Shown here: piece after piece, positions 7,918 to 16,536 of the stretch
Position numbering within the stretch: position 1 is the first letter of the stretch
Layout: each line of letters starts with the position of its first letter
Assembly (NCBI GenBank): GCA_025934255.1
Contig: JAICYJ010000012.1
Coordinates: 1-62,723 of the forward strand
Length of the DNA: 62,723 bases
Reading direction: 5' to 3'
DNA from: Thermoleophilia bacterium
GTDB lineage: Bacteria; Actinomycetota; Thermoleophilia; Gaiellales; JAICJC01
The notes under the pieces: model-generated
Told to the model about the DNA's origin: nothing
Database searches by the model: none
What the model saw: the letters and a program-made list of their open reading frames with translations, nothing else
Position numbers and translations under genes: made by a program

Positions 7918-9237
7918 TCAGCCGCGGTGGATCGACGAGGTGGTCGAGTTGTAGACCGTGAAGTAGCGGCGGCCGGCGAAGATCGCGGTCGTCCACAGGA
8001 AGCGGCCGCTGCCCTTGTTCACCGAGTAGATGGCGCGCGAGCGCGACGTGGTCAGGTTCAGGACCTCGACCTGCATGCCCTGCAGGGTCTGGCGGATGTA
8101 GACCACCGAAGTGCCGTCGATGGACGGGTTGAAGTAGCTGTCGATCCTGGTGGTGCGCGGCGACCGCGAGCTCTTGCGGTCGATCCGGTAGACCGTGATC
8201 GAACTGCTGCTGGCGGTGGTGCGGTGGTAGACCACGCGCGGGTAGGAGATGTCGGGCGGCCCCAGGTCGGTGCGCAGCCGCGAGTGCGCGATCACGCTCG
8301 CGGTGCCGGTGTGAAGGTTGAAGAGGATGATCTGGCGGCGCGCGTTCTTGACTCGCCGGTAGACCAGCCACTTGCCGGACAGGGCGGGGTCGCGGCCCTT
8401 CAGCGGCAGCGTCTGCAGCACGGTCATGGTGGTGTAGTCGAGGATCTCGAAGGCCGGGCCGGTGTCGACCACGACGCTGGTACCGCTTACATCCGGGGTC
8501 ATGCCGGGCAGGTCGGTGAACGTGCCGTTGTAGCGGACGACGCCGGTCAGCGATCCGTCCGAGTTGATCCGGTCGAACGCCAGGACGCCGGTGCCGGCCG
8601 AGGGATCGGCCACCGGTTGCGGGCCCAGGTCGATCTTGCCGGAGGCCTGGGCGACGCCGGAGGCGGCACCCATCGCCAGCACCGAACCCAGCAGCCCCAG
8701 CGCGGCCGCGTTCGCCAGACGCAGCCGGCGGCGGCCGGCCAGCCGTGCCATCCACTCGATCCTGGCGGTTGCCTGCTCGTGGCTGCGCACGCGGGCGGTG
8801 GCCACGGCCAGCGCCACACCCCGGCCCAGGCCGAAGGCGGCCAGCACGGCAGCGCCGGACGCAGGTCCGGCCAGCGCCGCGACGCCCACGGCCGCCACCG
8901 GCAGGGTCGCGACGGGCAGGTAGGTGGCAAAGCCGAAGCCGAGGCCGGCGCCGTAGAGCAGCGCGGTCAGCGGCTGTGGATAGCGCTCGCGCCACCGCTC
9001 CGGCACCTGACGGCGCATCTGGGGCAACGGCAGACGCACCAGCCCCAGCTCGGCAGCCGCCTCCAGCAGGGCGAAGACGGCGACGGCCGCGGCCACGGTC
9101 GCCCCGCCCGCGGGCAGGGCCGCGCCCAGCGCCAGGCCCAGCAGCCCGGCGGTGGCGACGGCGCCTGCGGTGAACAGGGCGAGCGACAGCAGCCATGTGC
9201 GTGTCCCGTGCACGACGGGGACGATGGTCTCCACCAT
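7918..9237 (-). CDS. Membrane protein fused to extracytoplasmic beta-propeller
   Basis: 439 aa with two parts. Residues 1-205 hold about five or six hydrophobic helices, including GLGFGFATYLPV, reminiscent of CcdA/MauF-type redox membrane proteins. After a last helix (about 178-200) comes a 230-residue region of short beta repeats such as SYFNPSIDGTSVVYIR, typical of TolB/WD-like propeller blades. The propeller is probably outside the membrane. ATG at 9237 has GAGGG upstream. The gene follows the cysteine-rich protein by 86 bases and precedes the decarboxylase by 19. Methylamine dehydrogenase heavy chain is also a propeller, which makes the context suggestive, but homology is not shown. Confidence 0.75.
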   Translation of the reverse strand: MVETIVPVVHGTRTWLLSLALFTAGAVATAGLLGLALGAALPAGGATVAAAVAVFALLEAAAELGLVRLPLPQMRRQVPERWRERYPQPLTALLYGAGLGFGFATYLPVATLPVAAVGVAALAGPASGAAVLAAFGLGRGVALAVATARVRSHEQATARIEWMARLAGRRRLRLANAAALGLLGSVLAMGAASGVAQASGKIDLGPQPVADPSAGTGVLAFDRINSDGSLTGVVRYNGTFTDLPGMTPDVSGTSVVVDTGPAFEILDYTTMTVLQTLPLKGRDPALSGKWLVYRRVKNARRQIILFNLHTGTASVIAHSRLRTDLGPPDISYPRVVYHRTTASSSSITVYRIDRKSSRSPRTTRIDSYFNPSIDGTSVVYIRQTLQGMQVEVLNLTTSRSRAIYSVNKGSGRFLWTTAIFAGRRYFTVYNSTTSSIHRG

Positions 9238-9323
9238 CGAAAACCCTCAGGGCGACCAGGCACCCGACACGCCGGCAATCAACGCGCAGGCCGCCAGCGC
9301 CGCGTCGGGGTTGAGGGAGACGG

Positions 9324-9923
9324 TCAGCACGGCGTGGACGTCTGGTAGTAGAGGACGCAGAACACGCGGCGGCCGTTGTAGCAGTAGCCGACGAGGGCGG
9401 CGTCGCCGTTGATGCGGGTCCTCGTGTGTGCACAGCAGTCGACCAGCTTGCGGATGGTGCCGCCGCAGCAGCGATACCAGCCGCCGTCGAACTGGGCCTT
9501 CAGGCCGTAGCGCTCGCGCACCCAGTCCTGGCAGAGGCGGGTGCGGGGCGCGCGCGGCAGGAGGTCGCCGGTGGGGCCGCGCAGGCGGGTGCCGCTCTCG
9601 TCGACGACGTAGCCCTCGGCATCGACCAGGCGCCCGAGGTTGTCGACGCGATGGCCGTCCTTGGGCCGCAGCGGGCGGCCGTGCAGGTCGATGCGGGGCG
9701 GGAAGTACGGCCCCGGGCAGTGGTGGGTCGTGTAGGTGTGGCCGCAGAAGCCGTAGTAGCGGGCGTCGGCGGTGTCGGGCGAGACGGCGCTCGCGGCCAG
9801 GCGGCCCGAGACCGCCGCCAGCGCGGCTGCGCCGAGGCGGCCGAGGAAGCCGCGGCGCGTGTGGGAGGACGCCAGGCGGCGGGCCAGGCGCTCGCCGGCG
9901 GGGGTGCGCGCGTCAGGCAGCAC
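9324..9923 (-). CDS. Tat-exported cysteine-rich protein, possible MauA-like small subunit
   Basis: 199 aa starting at GTG 9923, overlapping the MauE-MauD stop by 11 bases. A twin-arginine signal (RRGFLGRLG, residues 23-31, then a hydrophobic stretch and Ala-rich cleavage region) indicates export of a folded protein. The mature part has ten Cys, including RCCGG and DCC pairs, and ends in Cys. Methylamine dehydrogenase light chain (MauA) is likewise Tat-exported, small and disulfide-rich, and needs MauE and MauD for folding. The two tryptophans that form the TTQ cofactor in MauA are not clearly present: the best-matching places have Tyr. Identification as a MauA relative is an inference. Confidence 0.7.
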   Translation of the reverse strand: MLPDARTPAGERLARRLASSHTRRGFLGRLGAAALAAVSGRLAASAVSPDTADARYYGFCGHTYTTHHCPGPYFPPRIDLHGRPLRPKDGHRVDNLGRLVDAEGYVVDESGTRLRGPTGDLLPRAPRTRLCQDWVRERYGLKAQFDGGWYRCCGGTIRKLVDCCAHTRTRINGDAALVGYCYNGRRVFCVLYYQTSTPC

Positions 9924-10788
9924 GGTCGCCCACCAGCTGCTCGCGCTCGCGGACGCGGCCGCTCACGACCAGGCCCTCGAGCTGCTCCAGGGTGTTGATG
10001 GTGCCCTTGGCGCGCACGTATCCGGCGGCGTCCACGTACACGGCGTAGGGCGTCCCCGGCACCAGGAACTGCTCGTACAGCTCCCGGCCGCGGTCATCCT
10101 CGTAGCGGACGCGCTCGACCGCGACCGCGTGGTCGGAGGCAAGCGCCCGCAGGCCGGGCACGATCTGCGCACAGATCGGGCAGTCGCGCGACGTGAACAC
10201 CACCAGCCGTGCGGCCATGCCGTCGGGTGCCGGCTCGCCCAGCGGCAGCCCCTCGGCCTCGTGCTCGAAGGCGTGGCCCGGCCCCAGTCGCAGGTGCAGG
10301 ACGCCGACCTGCCGGTAGAGCGCCAGCACCAGCGCCGCCAGGCCCAGCACCGCCGCCCACAGGGCGACGTAGCTGACCGTCCAGAATGCACGCCCCAGCG
10401 CGGGAGGCAGCCCCAGCGCCGCCGCCACCGCGGCCAGGCCGAGCAGGGCGTTTCGCACCAGGCTGAGCGGCCCGGGCGCACGCGAGCCGGGCAGGCAGCC
10501 GCACGCCGGCGGCGCTGTTCCGGCGGCAAGCTCCACGCCGAGGGCGAGGCTGAACGCGGCCAGCGCCGCAAGCGCCGCCCAGCCGGCCGCGGGCAGGCCG
10601 GACACCAGCGCCGCGCCGACCGCGATCTCGGCGGCCGGCACCATCCAGACCACCAGCCGCCGCGGGCGCGCCAGGCGGTAGCCGGCCAGCGCCTGGGCGA
10701 ACGCCTCCCGGCGCGCCAGCTTGCCGACACCGGCGACCAGGAACAGCCCACCGAGCAGGACCCCAATCGGTGCGTGGACGGTCATCAT
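9913..10788 (-). CDS. MauE-MauD-type fusion: membrane redox protein with thioredoxin domain
   Basis: 291 aa. Residues 1-130 form a MauE/DoxX-like four-helix membrane domain with the ACGCLPG...LVRNALL signature. A further helix is followed by YRQVGVLHLRLGP, typical of MauD, then a thioredoxin-like domain with a CPIC active site (about residue 203) and a cis-Pro region TPYAVY. MauE and MauD are separate proteins in methylotroph mau operons and deliver disulfides to the MauA light chain. Fusing them suggests one machine serving the Cys-rich protein encoded next. Start at the ATG pair 10788/10785; an in-frame GTG-type start 36 bases upstream would put a TAGCAT hexamer inside the gene. Confidence 0.85.
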   Translation of the reverse strand: MMTVHAPIGVLLGGLFLVAGVGKLARREAFAQALAGYRLARPRRLVVWMVPAAEIAVGAALVSGLPAAGWAALAALAAFSLALGVELAAGTAPPACGCLPGSRAPGPLSLVRNALLGLAAVAAALGLPPALGRAFWTVSYVALWAAVLGLAALVLALYRQVGVLHLRLGPGHAFEHEAEGLPLGEPAPDGMAARLVVFTSRDCPICAQIVPGLRALASDHAVAVERVRYEDDRGRELYEQFLVPGTPYAVYVDAAGYVRAKGTINTLEQLEGLVVSGRVREREQLVGDRAA

Positions 10789-10830
10789 CCGAGCGGCGAT
10801 GCTAGCCGCCGCCGCGGACGGCACCGGTTG

Positions 10831-12141
10831 CTAGAGGGTGGCCTCGACGGCGGCCACGGACTCCTCGAGCAGGCCCAGCACCTCGGCCACCTCATCGTCC
10901 GAGATGATCAGCGGCGGGGCCAGCATGACCGCGTCCATGTGCTGGTTCAGGATCGGCGTCGGGCACGGGTAGATCATCAGGCCGCGATCGCGGGCGGCGG
11001 CCGTGACCTTGCCGGTGATCCGCTGAGACGCGGCGAACCGCTCGCCGCTGTCGGGATGGCGCAGCTCGATGCCCTGTAGCAGCCCGCGGCCGCGCAACGC
11101 GTACATGAGCGGGTGCCGCGCGGACATCTGCTCCAGCTGCGACCGGATCACGGCGCCCTTGCGGTCGGCCTCGGCCACCAGGTCGTCCTGCTCGATCGTG
11201 TCGATCACCGCGCAGCCGACGGCGCAGCCGAGCGGGTAGCCGGAGAACGTGTGCCCGTACGAGAAGCCGTTGGGTGCGCCGCCCACGACCTCGCGGATGG
11301 CGCGGGTGGCGACCATCCCCGACAGCGGCAGCACGCCGCCGCCGATGCCCTTGCCGAAGGTGATCACGTCGGGCACGGCGTCGTGGTGCTCGACGCCGAA
11401 CCAGCGGCCGGTGCGGCCGAAGGCGGTGATGATCTCGTCAGCCACGAGCAGCACCTGGTGGCGTTCGCAGACCTCGCGGACGGCCCGCAGGTAGCCGGGC
11501 GGCAGGTCGACGGCGCCCCCCGACGAGCCGGTCACCGGCTCGACGATGAATGCGGCGACGTGGTCGGCGCCACGGCTGAGGATGGCGGCCTCCAGCTCGG
11601 CGGCACCCTGCTCGGCGGTCTCGGCGTTGGGGACGGCTGCGTACTTGTGCAGCAGCGACTCGAACGGGGCGCGCCAGCGCGAGCCGGACAGCGACAGGGC
11701 TCCCAGGGTGGAGCCGTGGTAGGAGGTGACACGCGACAGGAACTCGATCTTGGCCGGCTTGCCCATCAGCTCCCAGTAGAGGACGGCGAGATGCATCGCC
11801 GACTCGTTGGCCTCGGAGCCGGAGGAGTTGAAGAACGACCACTCGAGCTCGCCGGGAGCGTGGCCGGCGATGCGTTCCGCCAGCTCCAGCATCGGCTCAT
11901 TGCGGAACGAGAAGCGGTAGGTGAAGTTGAGCTGCTGCGACTGGCGGGCGAGCGCTTCGACCACCCGGGGATGACAGTGGCCGAGCAGCATCACCATGGC
12001 ACCGCCGCAGGCGTCCAGGTAGCTGCGGCCGTCCGCCGTCTCGATCCTGCAGCCGGCACCGCGAACGGCCACCGGCAGCGCCTCACCGGCCGTCATCGAA
12101 TAGTCGACGCGCTGCGCGTCGGTGAGGTTGGCAGCTTCCAC
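10831..12141 (-). CDS. Class III aminotransferase
   Basis: 436-aa PLP enzyme of the acetylornithine / omega-amino acid transaminase class. The PLP lysine is in TFGKGIGGG (about residue 265) and the cofactor-binding ADEIITAFGRTG motif precedes it. Such enzymes move amino groups from omega-amino acids, diamines or glutamate-semialdehyde; the sequence resembles beta-alanine/4-aminobutyrate-type members but the substrate is open. GTG start at 12141, 7 bases after TACAAT, so it probably has its own leaderless promoter although the ThDP enzyme lies just upstream on the same strand. Confidence 0.9.
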   Translation of the reverse strand: MEAANLTDAQRVDYSMTAGEALPVAVRGAGCRIETADGRSYLDACGGAMVMLLGHCHPRVVEALARQSQQLNFTYRFSFRNEPMLELAERIAGHAPGELEWSFFNSSGSEANESAMHLAVLYWELMGKPAKIEFLSRVTSYHGSTLGALSLSGSRWRAPFESLLHKYAAVPNAETAEQGAAELEAAILSRGADHVAAFIVEPVTGSSGGAVDLPPGYLRAVREVCERHQVLLVADEIITAFGRTGRWFGVEHHDAVPDVITFGKGIGGGVLPLSGMVATRAIREVVGGAPNGFSYGHTFSGYPLGCAVGCAVIDTIEQDDLVAEADRKGAVIRSQLEQMSARHPLMYALRGRGLLQGIELRHPDSGERFAASQRITGKVTAAARDRGLMIYPCPTPILNQHMDAVMLAPPLIISDDEVAEVLGLLEESVAAVEATL

Positions 12142-12148
12142 TGAGGCG

Positions 12149-12154
12149 ATTGTA
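12149..12154 (-). promoter_or_regulatory. Putative -10 of class III aminotransferase (leaderless)
   Basis: TACAAT on the minus strand, 7 bases before the GTG start, between the stop of the ThDP enzyme and the aminotransferase. Confidence 0.5.
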
Positions 12155-12162
12155 GGCGGCGC

Positions 12163-13779
12163 TCAGATCGACTGCGGAGGTGCCGCGAGCTCGGTCTGCA
12201 GCTCGATCAGGCGGCACCCGCCGTCAAGCCCGGCGAACGCCTCGCGCAGCGCATCGCCGACCTGCGAGGTGTCCTCGATGCGGCGGTAGCCGACGCCGTA
12301 GCCGGCGGCCAGCTGCTCGAAGTCGGGCGAACGCAGGTCGACCGAGCTGGAGTGGCCGTAGGCGGACATCTGGTAGTTCTTGAGCACGCCGAAGGCGTTG
12401 TCGTTGACGAGCAGCGTGACGAAGTGCAGGCCGTTCTGCTGAGCGGTGGCAAGCTCATGGCCGCCCATCAGGAAGCCGCCGTCGCCGGCCAGGACAACGA
12501 CCGGCGCGTCGGGGTTGGCGGCGACGGCGCCGAGCGCGGTGGGCAGGCCGGAGCCGAGGGCGCCGCTCATCGGATAGGCGTAGCCGCCCGGGCGCCGGGC
12601 GTCCAGGTAGAGCACGCCCCAGTAGGACTCGATGGTCATGTCGGCGATCACCAGCGCGTCGTCGGGGAGGGCCGCGTCGAGCTGGCGCATCAGCTCGAGC
12701 TCGGCGGCGAAGCCGTGGGCGGCCACCTCCGACTGGCGCCCGGCCAGCGCGGCACGGGCGGCGGCGGCGCCGTCGCGGGCGCCGGCGGTGACGCCGGCCG
12801 CGAGCAGAACATCGCAGAAGCGGCCGACGTCGGCGACGATCCCCTCGGCCACGGGGTAGTTGCGGCCGATTCTGGAGGGGTCGAGGTCGACCTGGACGAG
12901 CGCACGCGGGATCTCCACCGCCCAGTGGCAGGTTGGCTCCTCCGAGAAGCGGGTGCCGAGGGCGACGCAGACGTCGCTGGTGGCGACCAGACGGCGGATG
13001 GAGGGCTCTTCGCAGGAGGATCCGGCGTGCAGCGCGTGGCCGGGCGGCAGCACGCCCTTGCCGTTGAAGCTGGTGACGACCGGCGCGTCCAGCGCCTCCG
13101 CCAGCTCGGCGACGCGGGCGGCGTGCAGACGGGCGCCGCCGCCGGCGAAGACGAGCGGCGCCTGCGCGCCGTCCAGCAGCTCGCGCACGCGGCCGACGGC
13201 AGCTGGGTCGGGCGCCGGCGGGGACAGGCGCGTGAACGCGACCTCGGCAAGCTCAGCGGGTGCGGTCAGCACCGTGGTCATCGCCTCGATCATGGCCGGG
13301 CCGGGGCGGCAGGCGATCGCGCACAGCGCCTCGTCGACGGCGGCGGCCAGGGCGGCCGGGGTGAGAGGTCGCAGGTGATGGCGGGTGACGGCCTCAAAAG
13401 CGCTGGACTGGCCGATGGTCTCGTGCATCCAGCCGCGCTCGCCGGCGTCGCTCGGCACCTGGGTGGTGATGTGCAGGATGCGCAGGTTGGAGGCGTCGGC
13501 CTCGCCCATGCCGGCGAAGGCGTTGAAGGCGCCGGGGCCGGTGCTGGTGATGCAGACGCCGACGCGGTCGGAGGTGCGCGCATAGCCGACGGCGGCGAAG
13601 GCGGCGGCCTGCTCGTGGCGGACGACGACCGGTCGGATGGAGGAGCCGCGGAGGGCCTCCCACAGGCTGAGCGCGTGCTGGCCGGGGATGCCGAAGACGA
13701 TCTCGACGCCGTGCGCCTCGAGTGCGGCCACCAGCGCGTCGGCGCCGGTGCGCACGCGGGTTGCCTCGGGGGTGGTCAT
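12163..13779 (-). CDS. Thiamine-diphosphate enzyme, acetolactate-synthase-like
   Basis: 538 aa with the three ThDP domains: N-terminal Pyr domain with the catalytic Glu in VRHEQ (E56), a central domain, and the PP domain with GDGGF (about 433) followed by the NDNAFGV Mg-binding Asn. It could be a 2-oxoacid decarboxylase or carboligase; its general look recalls AruI-type guanidino-oxopentanoate decarboxylases, but I cannot distinguish it from other IlvB relatives. The ATG at 13779 fits the family start (TRVRTGADALVAAL). Its neighbour is a class III aminotransferase, so the pair may degrade an amino acid or omega-amino acid. Confidence 0.87.
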   Translation of the reverse strand: MTTPEATRVRTGADALVAALEAHGVEIVFGIPGQHALSLWEALRGSSIRPVVVRHEQAAAFAAVGYARTSDRVGVCITSTGPGAFNAFAGMGEADASNLRILHITTQVPSDAGERGWMHETIGQSSAFEAVTRHHLRPLTPAALAAAVDEALCAIACRPGPAMIEAMTTVLTAPAELAEVAFTRLSPPAPDPAAVGRVRELLDGAQAPLVFAGGGARLHAARVAELAEALDAPVVTSFNGKGVLPPGHALHAGSSCEEPSIRRLVATSDVCVALGTRFSEEPTCHWAVEIPRALVQVDLDPSRIGRNYPVAEGIVADVGRFCDVLLAAGVTAGARDGAAAARAALAGRQSEVAAHGFAAELELMRQLDAALPDDALVIADMTIESYWGVLYLDARRPGGYAYPMSGALGSGLPTALGAVAANPDAPVVVLAGDGGFLMGGHELATAQQNGLHFVTLLVNDNAFGVLKNYQMSAYGHSSSVDLRSPDFEQLAAGYGVGYRRIEDTSQVGDALREAFAGLDGGCRLIELQTELAAPPQSI

Positions 13780-13783
13780 GGCA

Positions 13784-14251
13784 TTACTTGAGCGTGAGGA
13801 TGTACGCGGCCAGGTCGGCCGCATCCTGTCCGCTGGCCAGACCGGCCGGCATGGGGGGTGCGGGGTTCGCGATCTGGTTCAGGATCTTGGCCGTGGTGAG
13901 CGCGCCGGAGGCGTTCAGCTCGGCCAGGTTGGGCGCGGCCGGAAACGGCGACGCGGTGCCGGCGACGACGGAGTGGCAGCTCGAGCACGTCTTCGAGGTG
14001 AACAGCGCCTTGCCGTTGGCGGCGTTACCACCACCGCCCCCGCTGCTGGGGCCGCTCGACCCGCCGCTGGACGGCGGCGGCGTGGTGCCACCCCCGGTCG
14101 ACCCGGACGGGGTGAACGTGGAGTTCGGCAACGCTCCCAGGCCCACGCTGGAGGAGCCGCTCGTATCGGTGCCTGCGATGGCGATAACGGCGACCATCAC
14201 AACGATCCCGATGATGGTGCCGACAAGCGCCGCAACGAGTACCTTGATCAT
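13784..14251 (-). CDS. Membrane-anchored class I cytochrome c
   Basis: 155 aa. One N-terminal membrane helix (about 3-25), a long Ser/Gly/Pro/Thr linker, then a small cytochrome c domain with haem-binding CSSCH (about residue 88) and a likely Met axial ligand in PPMPAGLASG. It would carry electrons on the outer face of the membrane. A GTG 12 bases upstream is an alternative start. It is separated from the ThDP gene by four bases, so they may be co-transcribed, although no metabolic link is obvious. Confidence 0.87.
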   Translation of the reverse strand: MIKVLVAALVGTIIGIVVMVAVIAIAGTDTSGSSSVGLGALPNSTFTPSGSTGGGTTPPPSSGGSSGPSSGGGGGNAANGKALFTSKTCSSCHSVVAGTASPFPAAPNLAELNASGALTTAKILNQIANPAPPMPAGLASGQDAADLAAYILTLK

Positions 14252-14281
14252 CGCGCGGCGCACTCTACCAGCTTGATCCGG

Positions 14282-14524
14282 ATGACCAAGCGCTACCCGC
14301 TATCCCCCTTGCAGGGGATGGTCACAGGTGTGTCGAACGACGACGTGTTGATCCGTATGCTCGACCGACGCGACATCCAGACCCTCATGTACTGCATCCG
14401 GCTGACGGAGATCTCGGGGCAGTGGCAGACGGGGTATCCGGTGCGAACGCCACACGACCTGGAGTGCAAGCTGGCAGCGCTGCTTCAGCAGGTCGAAGGC
14501 TCAGCTCCGGTCAAGGCAGCCTGA
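14282..14524 (+). CDS. Small hypothetical protein, about 64-80 aa
   Basis: Frame reading MTKRYPLS... and then DDVLIRMLDRRDIQTLMYC, ending VKAA. The central part looks like a real helical protein with a balanced composition. The start is uncertain: ATG 14282, ATG 14318 or GTG 14330 (the last has AGGGG 12 bases upstream). An inverted repeat ATCCCC-N6-GGGGAT covers the region just before the later starts. It is divergent from the cytochrome c gene. Family not recognised. Confidence 0.45.
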   Translation: MTKRYPLSPLQGMVTGVSNDDVLIRMLDRRDIQTLMYCIRLTEISGQWQTGYPVRTPHDLECKLAALLQQVEGSAPVKAA

Positions 14525-14851
14525 CCGCAGGCGCGCCGGCACCTGAGGTGCGACGGCATTCGCGTGCACCTCGTGACGGTCTCGTTGGAAACAGGGATAG
14601 CCGACCTGCATCAGCACCGTCACGGCCCCGTCACGGCTCGCGCACAGCACCGACACGGCGGCCGAGGCGTAGTCAAACCCCGGTTCGGGGCGATCGGCGC
14701 AACCATCGCGATCGCGCGTCACGGCGGACGTGACAGCCGTCACGGTCCGGTCACGGGACCGCAGCGAGGGCCGAGTCGGGCTCTGAGCCCGAGGTGGTGA
14801 CGGCCGCCGTGCGGCTGCCGTTGCGGAGCTGTGACAGCAGGACCGGAGGCG
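14525..14851. other. Gene-free stretch with clustered TGACG/CGTCA repeats
   Basis: 327 bases without a convincing gene. It holds about nine copies of a GTGACGG/CCGTCAC-like core in both orientations (around 14572, 14618, 14629, 14717, 14728, 14738, 14748, 14795 and 14830), mostly within 14617-14760. It lies between the end of the small ORF and the end of corA, so it is downstream of both and not an obvious promoter region. Confidence 0.6.
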
Positions 14852-15829
14852 CTACAGCCAGCCGGCGCGCCGGAAGCGCCACCACAGCACGGCACTGGAC
14901 AGCGCCATCAGGCCCAGCGCATACAGGTAGCCGAACTGCCAGTGCAGCTCCGGCATCTCCCGGAAGTTCATGCCGTAGATGCCCGCGATCAGCGTCGGCA
15001 CCAGCACGATCCCGGCCCAAGAGCTGAGCTTCAGCACCACCTCGTTCAGCCGGTTGGAGACGACCGAGAGGTGCGCCTCCAGGATCCCCGTCAGCAGGTC
15101 ACGCTGGGTATCGAGCTCGTCGTAGACCCGCAGCACGTGGTCGTAGAGGTCGCGGAACTCGACATCCAGATCCTCGCCCAGCACCGACTTGTCGACGTGC
15201 ACGACCCGTCCCAGCACGTCGCGCAGCGGCGCCACGGCGCGGCGGAACGTGAGCAGGTCGCGCTTGATCTGGAAGGTCGCCGCCAGCGAGGTCTGCATCT
15301 CGACCGACCCGGGCCCGAGCAGCGCGTCCTCGGCCTTCTCGATCCGATCCTCGTAGGCCTCGACCACCGGGAAGTAGCCGTCGATCAGCTCGTCCAGCAC
15401 CTCGTAGGCGATCTCGGCACCACCGCCCTCGAGCAGCGACGGGCTGAGGTCGATCCGCTCGCGCACGCCGTCGAGCGTGAACAGGTCGCCGTGGCGGATC
15501 GAGATGACGAACCGCTGCGAGACGAAGATCGCCACCTCCTGCATGTCCACGCGGCCGGCCTCGCCGATCGCGGCGGCGTAGGCGATCACGAACACGTAGC
15601 CCTCGTAGCGCTCCATCTTGGGACGCTGGTGACCCGACAGCGCGTCCTCGAGCGCCAGCCGGTGCAGCCCGAACTCCTCGCCCAGCTGCGCCACCTCGCT
15701 CTCGTCCGGCGAGTTCACATCGACCCACACCAGCGTGTCAGGCTGCTCCAGCACGTCGGAGATCTGCGCGAACGGCAGCGAGTGATCCTCGCGCACGCCC
15801 TCGCGGTACACACAGGTGGTGAATGCCAC
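14852..15829 (-). CDS. corA: CorA-family magnesium/cobalt transporter
   Basis: 325-aa inner-membrane divalent cation channel. A long N-terminal cytoplasmic domain (about 1-260) is followed by two C-terminal helices. The selectivity signature is present as YGMNF before the last helix, and the protein ends in a short basic tail. Length is normal for CorA. GTG start at 15829. The neighbouring methyltransferase lies upstream on the same strand with a 38-base gap. Confidence 0.93.
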   Translation of the reverse strand: MAFTTCVYREGVREDHSLPFAQISDVLEQPDTLVWVDVNSPDESEVAQLGEEFGLHRLALEDALSGHQRPKMERYEGYVFVIAYAAAIGEAGRVDMQEVAIFVSQRFVISIRHGDLFTLDGVRERIDLSPSLLEGGGAEIAYEVLDELIDGYFPVVEAYEDRIEKAEDALLGPGSVEMQTSLAATFQIKRDLLTFRRAVAPLRDVLGRVVHVDKSVLGEDLDVEFRDLYDHVLRVYDELDTQRDLLTGILEAHLSVVSNRLNEVVLKLSSWAGIVLVPTLIAGIYGMNFREMPELHWQFGYLYALGLMALSSAVLWWRFRRAGWL

Positions 15830-15867
15830 CCGCTGATATTCGCGCCCTGCGACCTGTTCACCTGCCC

Positions 15868-16536
15868 TCAGCGCGCGGTGAAGCGAGCCCGCCAGGCGGT
15901 CAGCTCGAACCGGTCCGAGGCCACCAGCCGGCGGATCTCGGCCGCCGCCGCGTACGGCGGCTCCGCCATCTCCAGCCAGTCGTCGAGCGACCAGGACGCC
16001 GTCCAGGTCTGCGCCTCGTCCTCGCCGAATCCGTGCTCGCCGAGCAGCTCGTTGACCTCACCCGGACGCGGCAGCCGCCGGTGGTCGGGGTCGCGCAGCC
16101 GCTCCACCCGCTCCCACACCTCCGCCCGCTGCGGGTCCTCGTCCGCCAGGTAGTCCTGCACAACGATCCGCCCGCCCGGCGTCGCCACCCGCACCATCTC
16201 GGCCAGGGCGGCCCCCATGTCAGCCACGTGATGGAGGCTGTTGACGATCGTGACAAGCTCGAAGCTCGAATCCTGGAACGGCATCTGCTCGGCCTCGCCG
16301 AGCACCGGCTCCACGCCCTCCGGCGCGTGCTCCAGCAGCGGCCGCGACGGCTCCAGCGCCACCGCCCTGGCCACCAGCGGCACCAGCTGCGCCGAGAGCA
16401 GCGCAGGGCCGGCGGCCACGTCCAGCGCCCGATCGTCAGGCTGCGGCCGGCACAGCTCGATGAACGCCGTCCAGTCCTTCTTCTGGGCCGCCTCCACGTA
16501 CCGGTCCGCCGTCCTATCGAACCTGCTCTCGGACAT
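15868..16536 (-). CDS. Class I SAM-dependent methyltransferase
   Basis: 222-aa Rossmann-fold methyltransferase of the UbiE/Methyltransf_11 type. SAM-binding motif I is ALDVAAGPA (about residues 38-46); the acidic-to-QMPF step and SLHHVADM follow. The substrate is unknown. The ATG at 16536 overlaps the end of the nucleotidyltransferase gene by 23 bases, which implies co-transcription in the nnr-alr-nucleotidyltransferase-methyltransferase run. Upstream in-frame starts lie deep inside that gene and are rejected. Confidence 0.86.
   Translation of the reverse strand: MSESRFDRTADRYVEAAQKKDWTAFIELCRPQPDDRALDVAAGPALLSAQLVPLVARAVALEPSRPLLEHAPEGVEPVLGEAEQMPFQDSSFELVTIVNSLHHVADMGAALAEMVRVATPGGRIVVQDYLADEDPQRAEVWERVERLRDPDHRRLPRPGEVNELLGEHGFGEDEAQTWTASWSLDDWLEMAEPPYAAAAEIRRLVASDRFELTAWRARFTAR

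Noticed and set aside
14501..14743. Minus-strand frame of 80 codons in the gene-free stretch
   Set aside because: No ribosome site, no family-like features, and much of it is built from the TGACG repeats.
14831..16153. Long open frames antisense to corA and many other genes
   Set aside because: High GC content keeps complementary frames open. These have Arg/Ala/His-rich composition without domains and lie fully opposite convincing genes.
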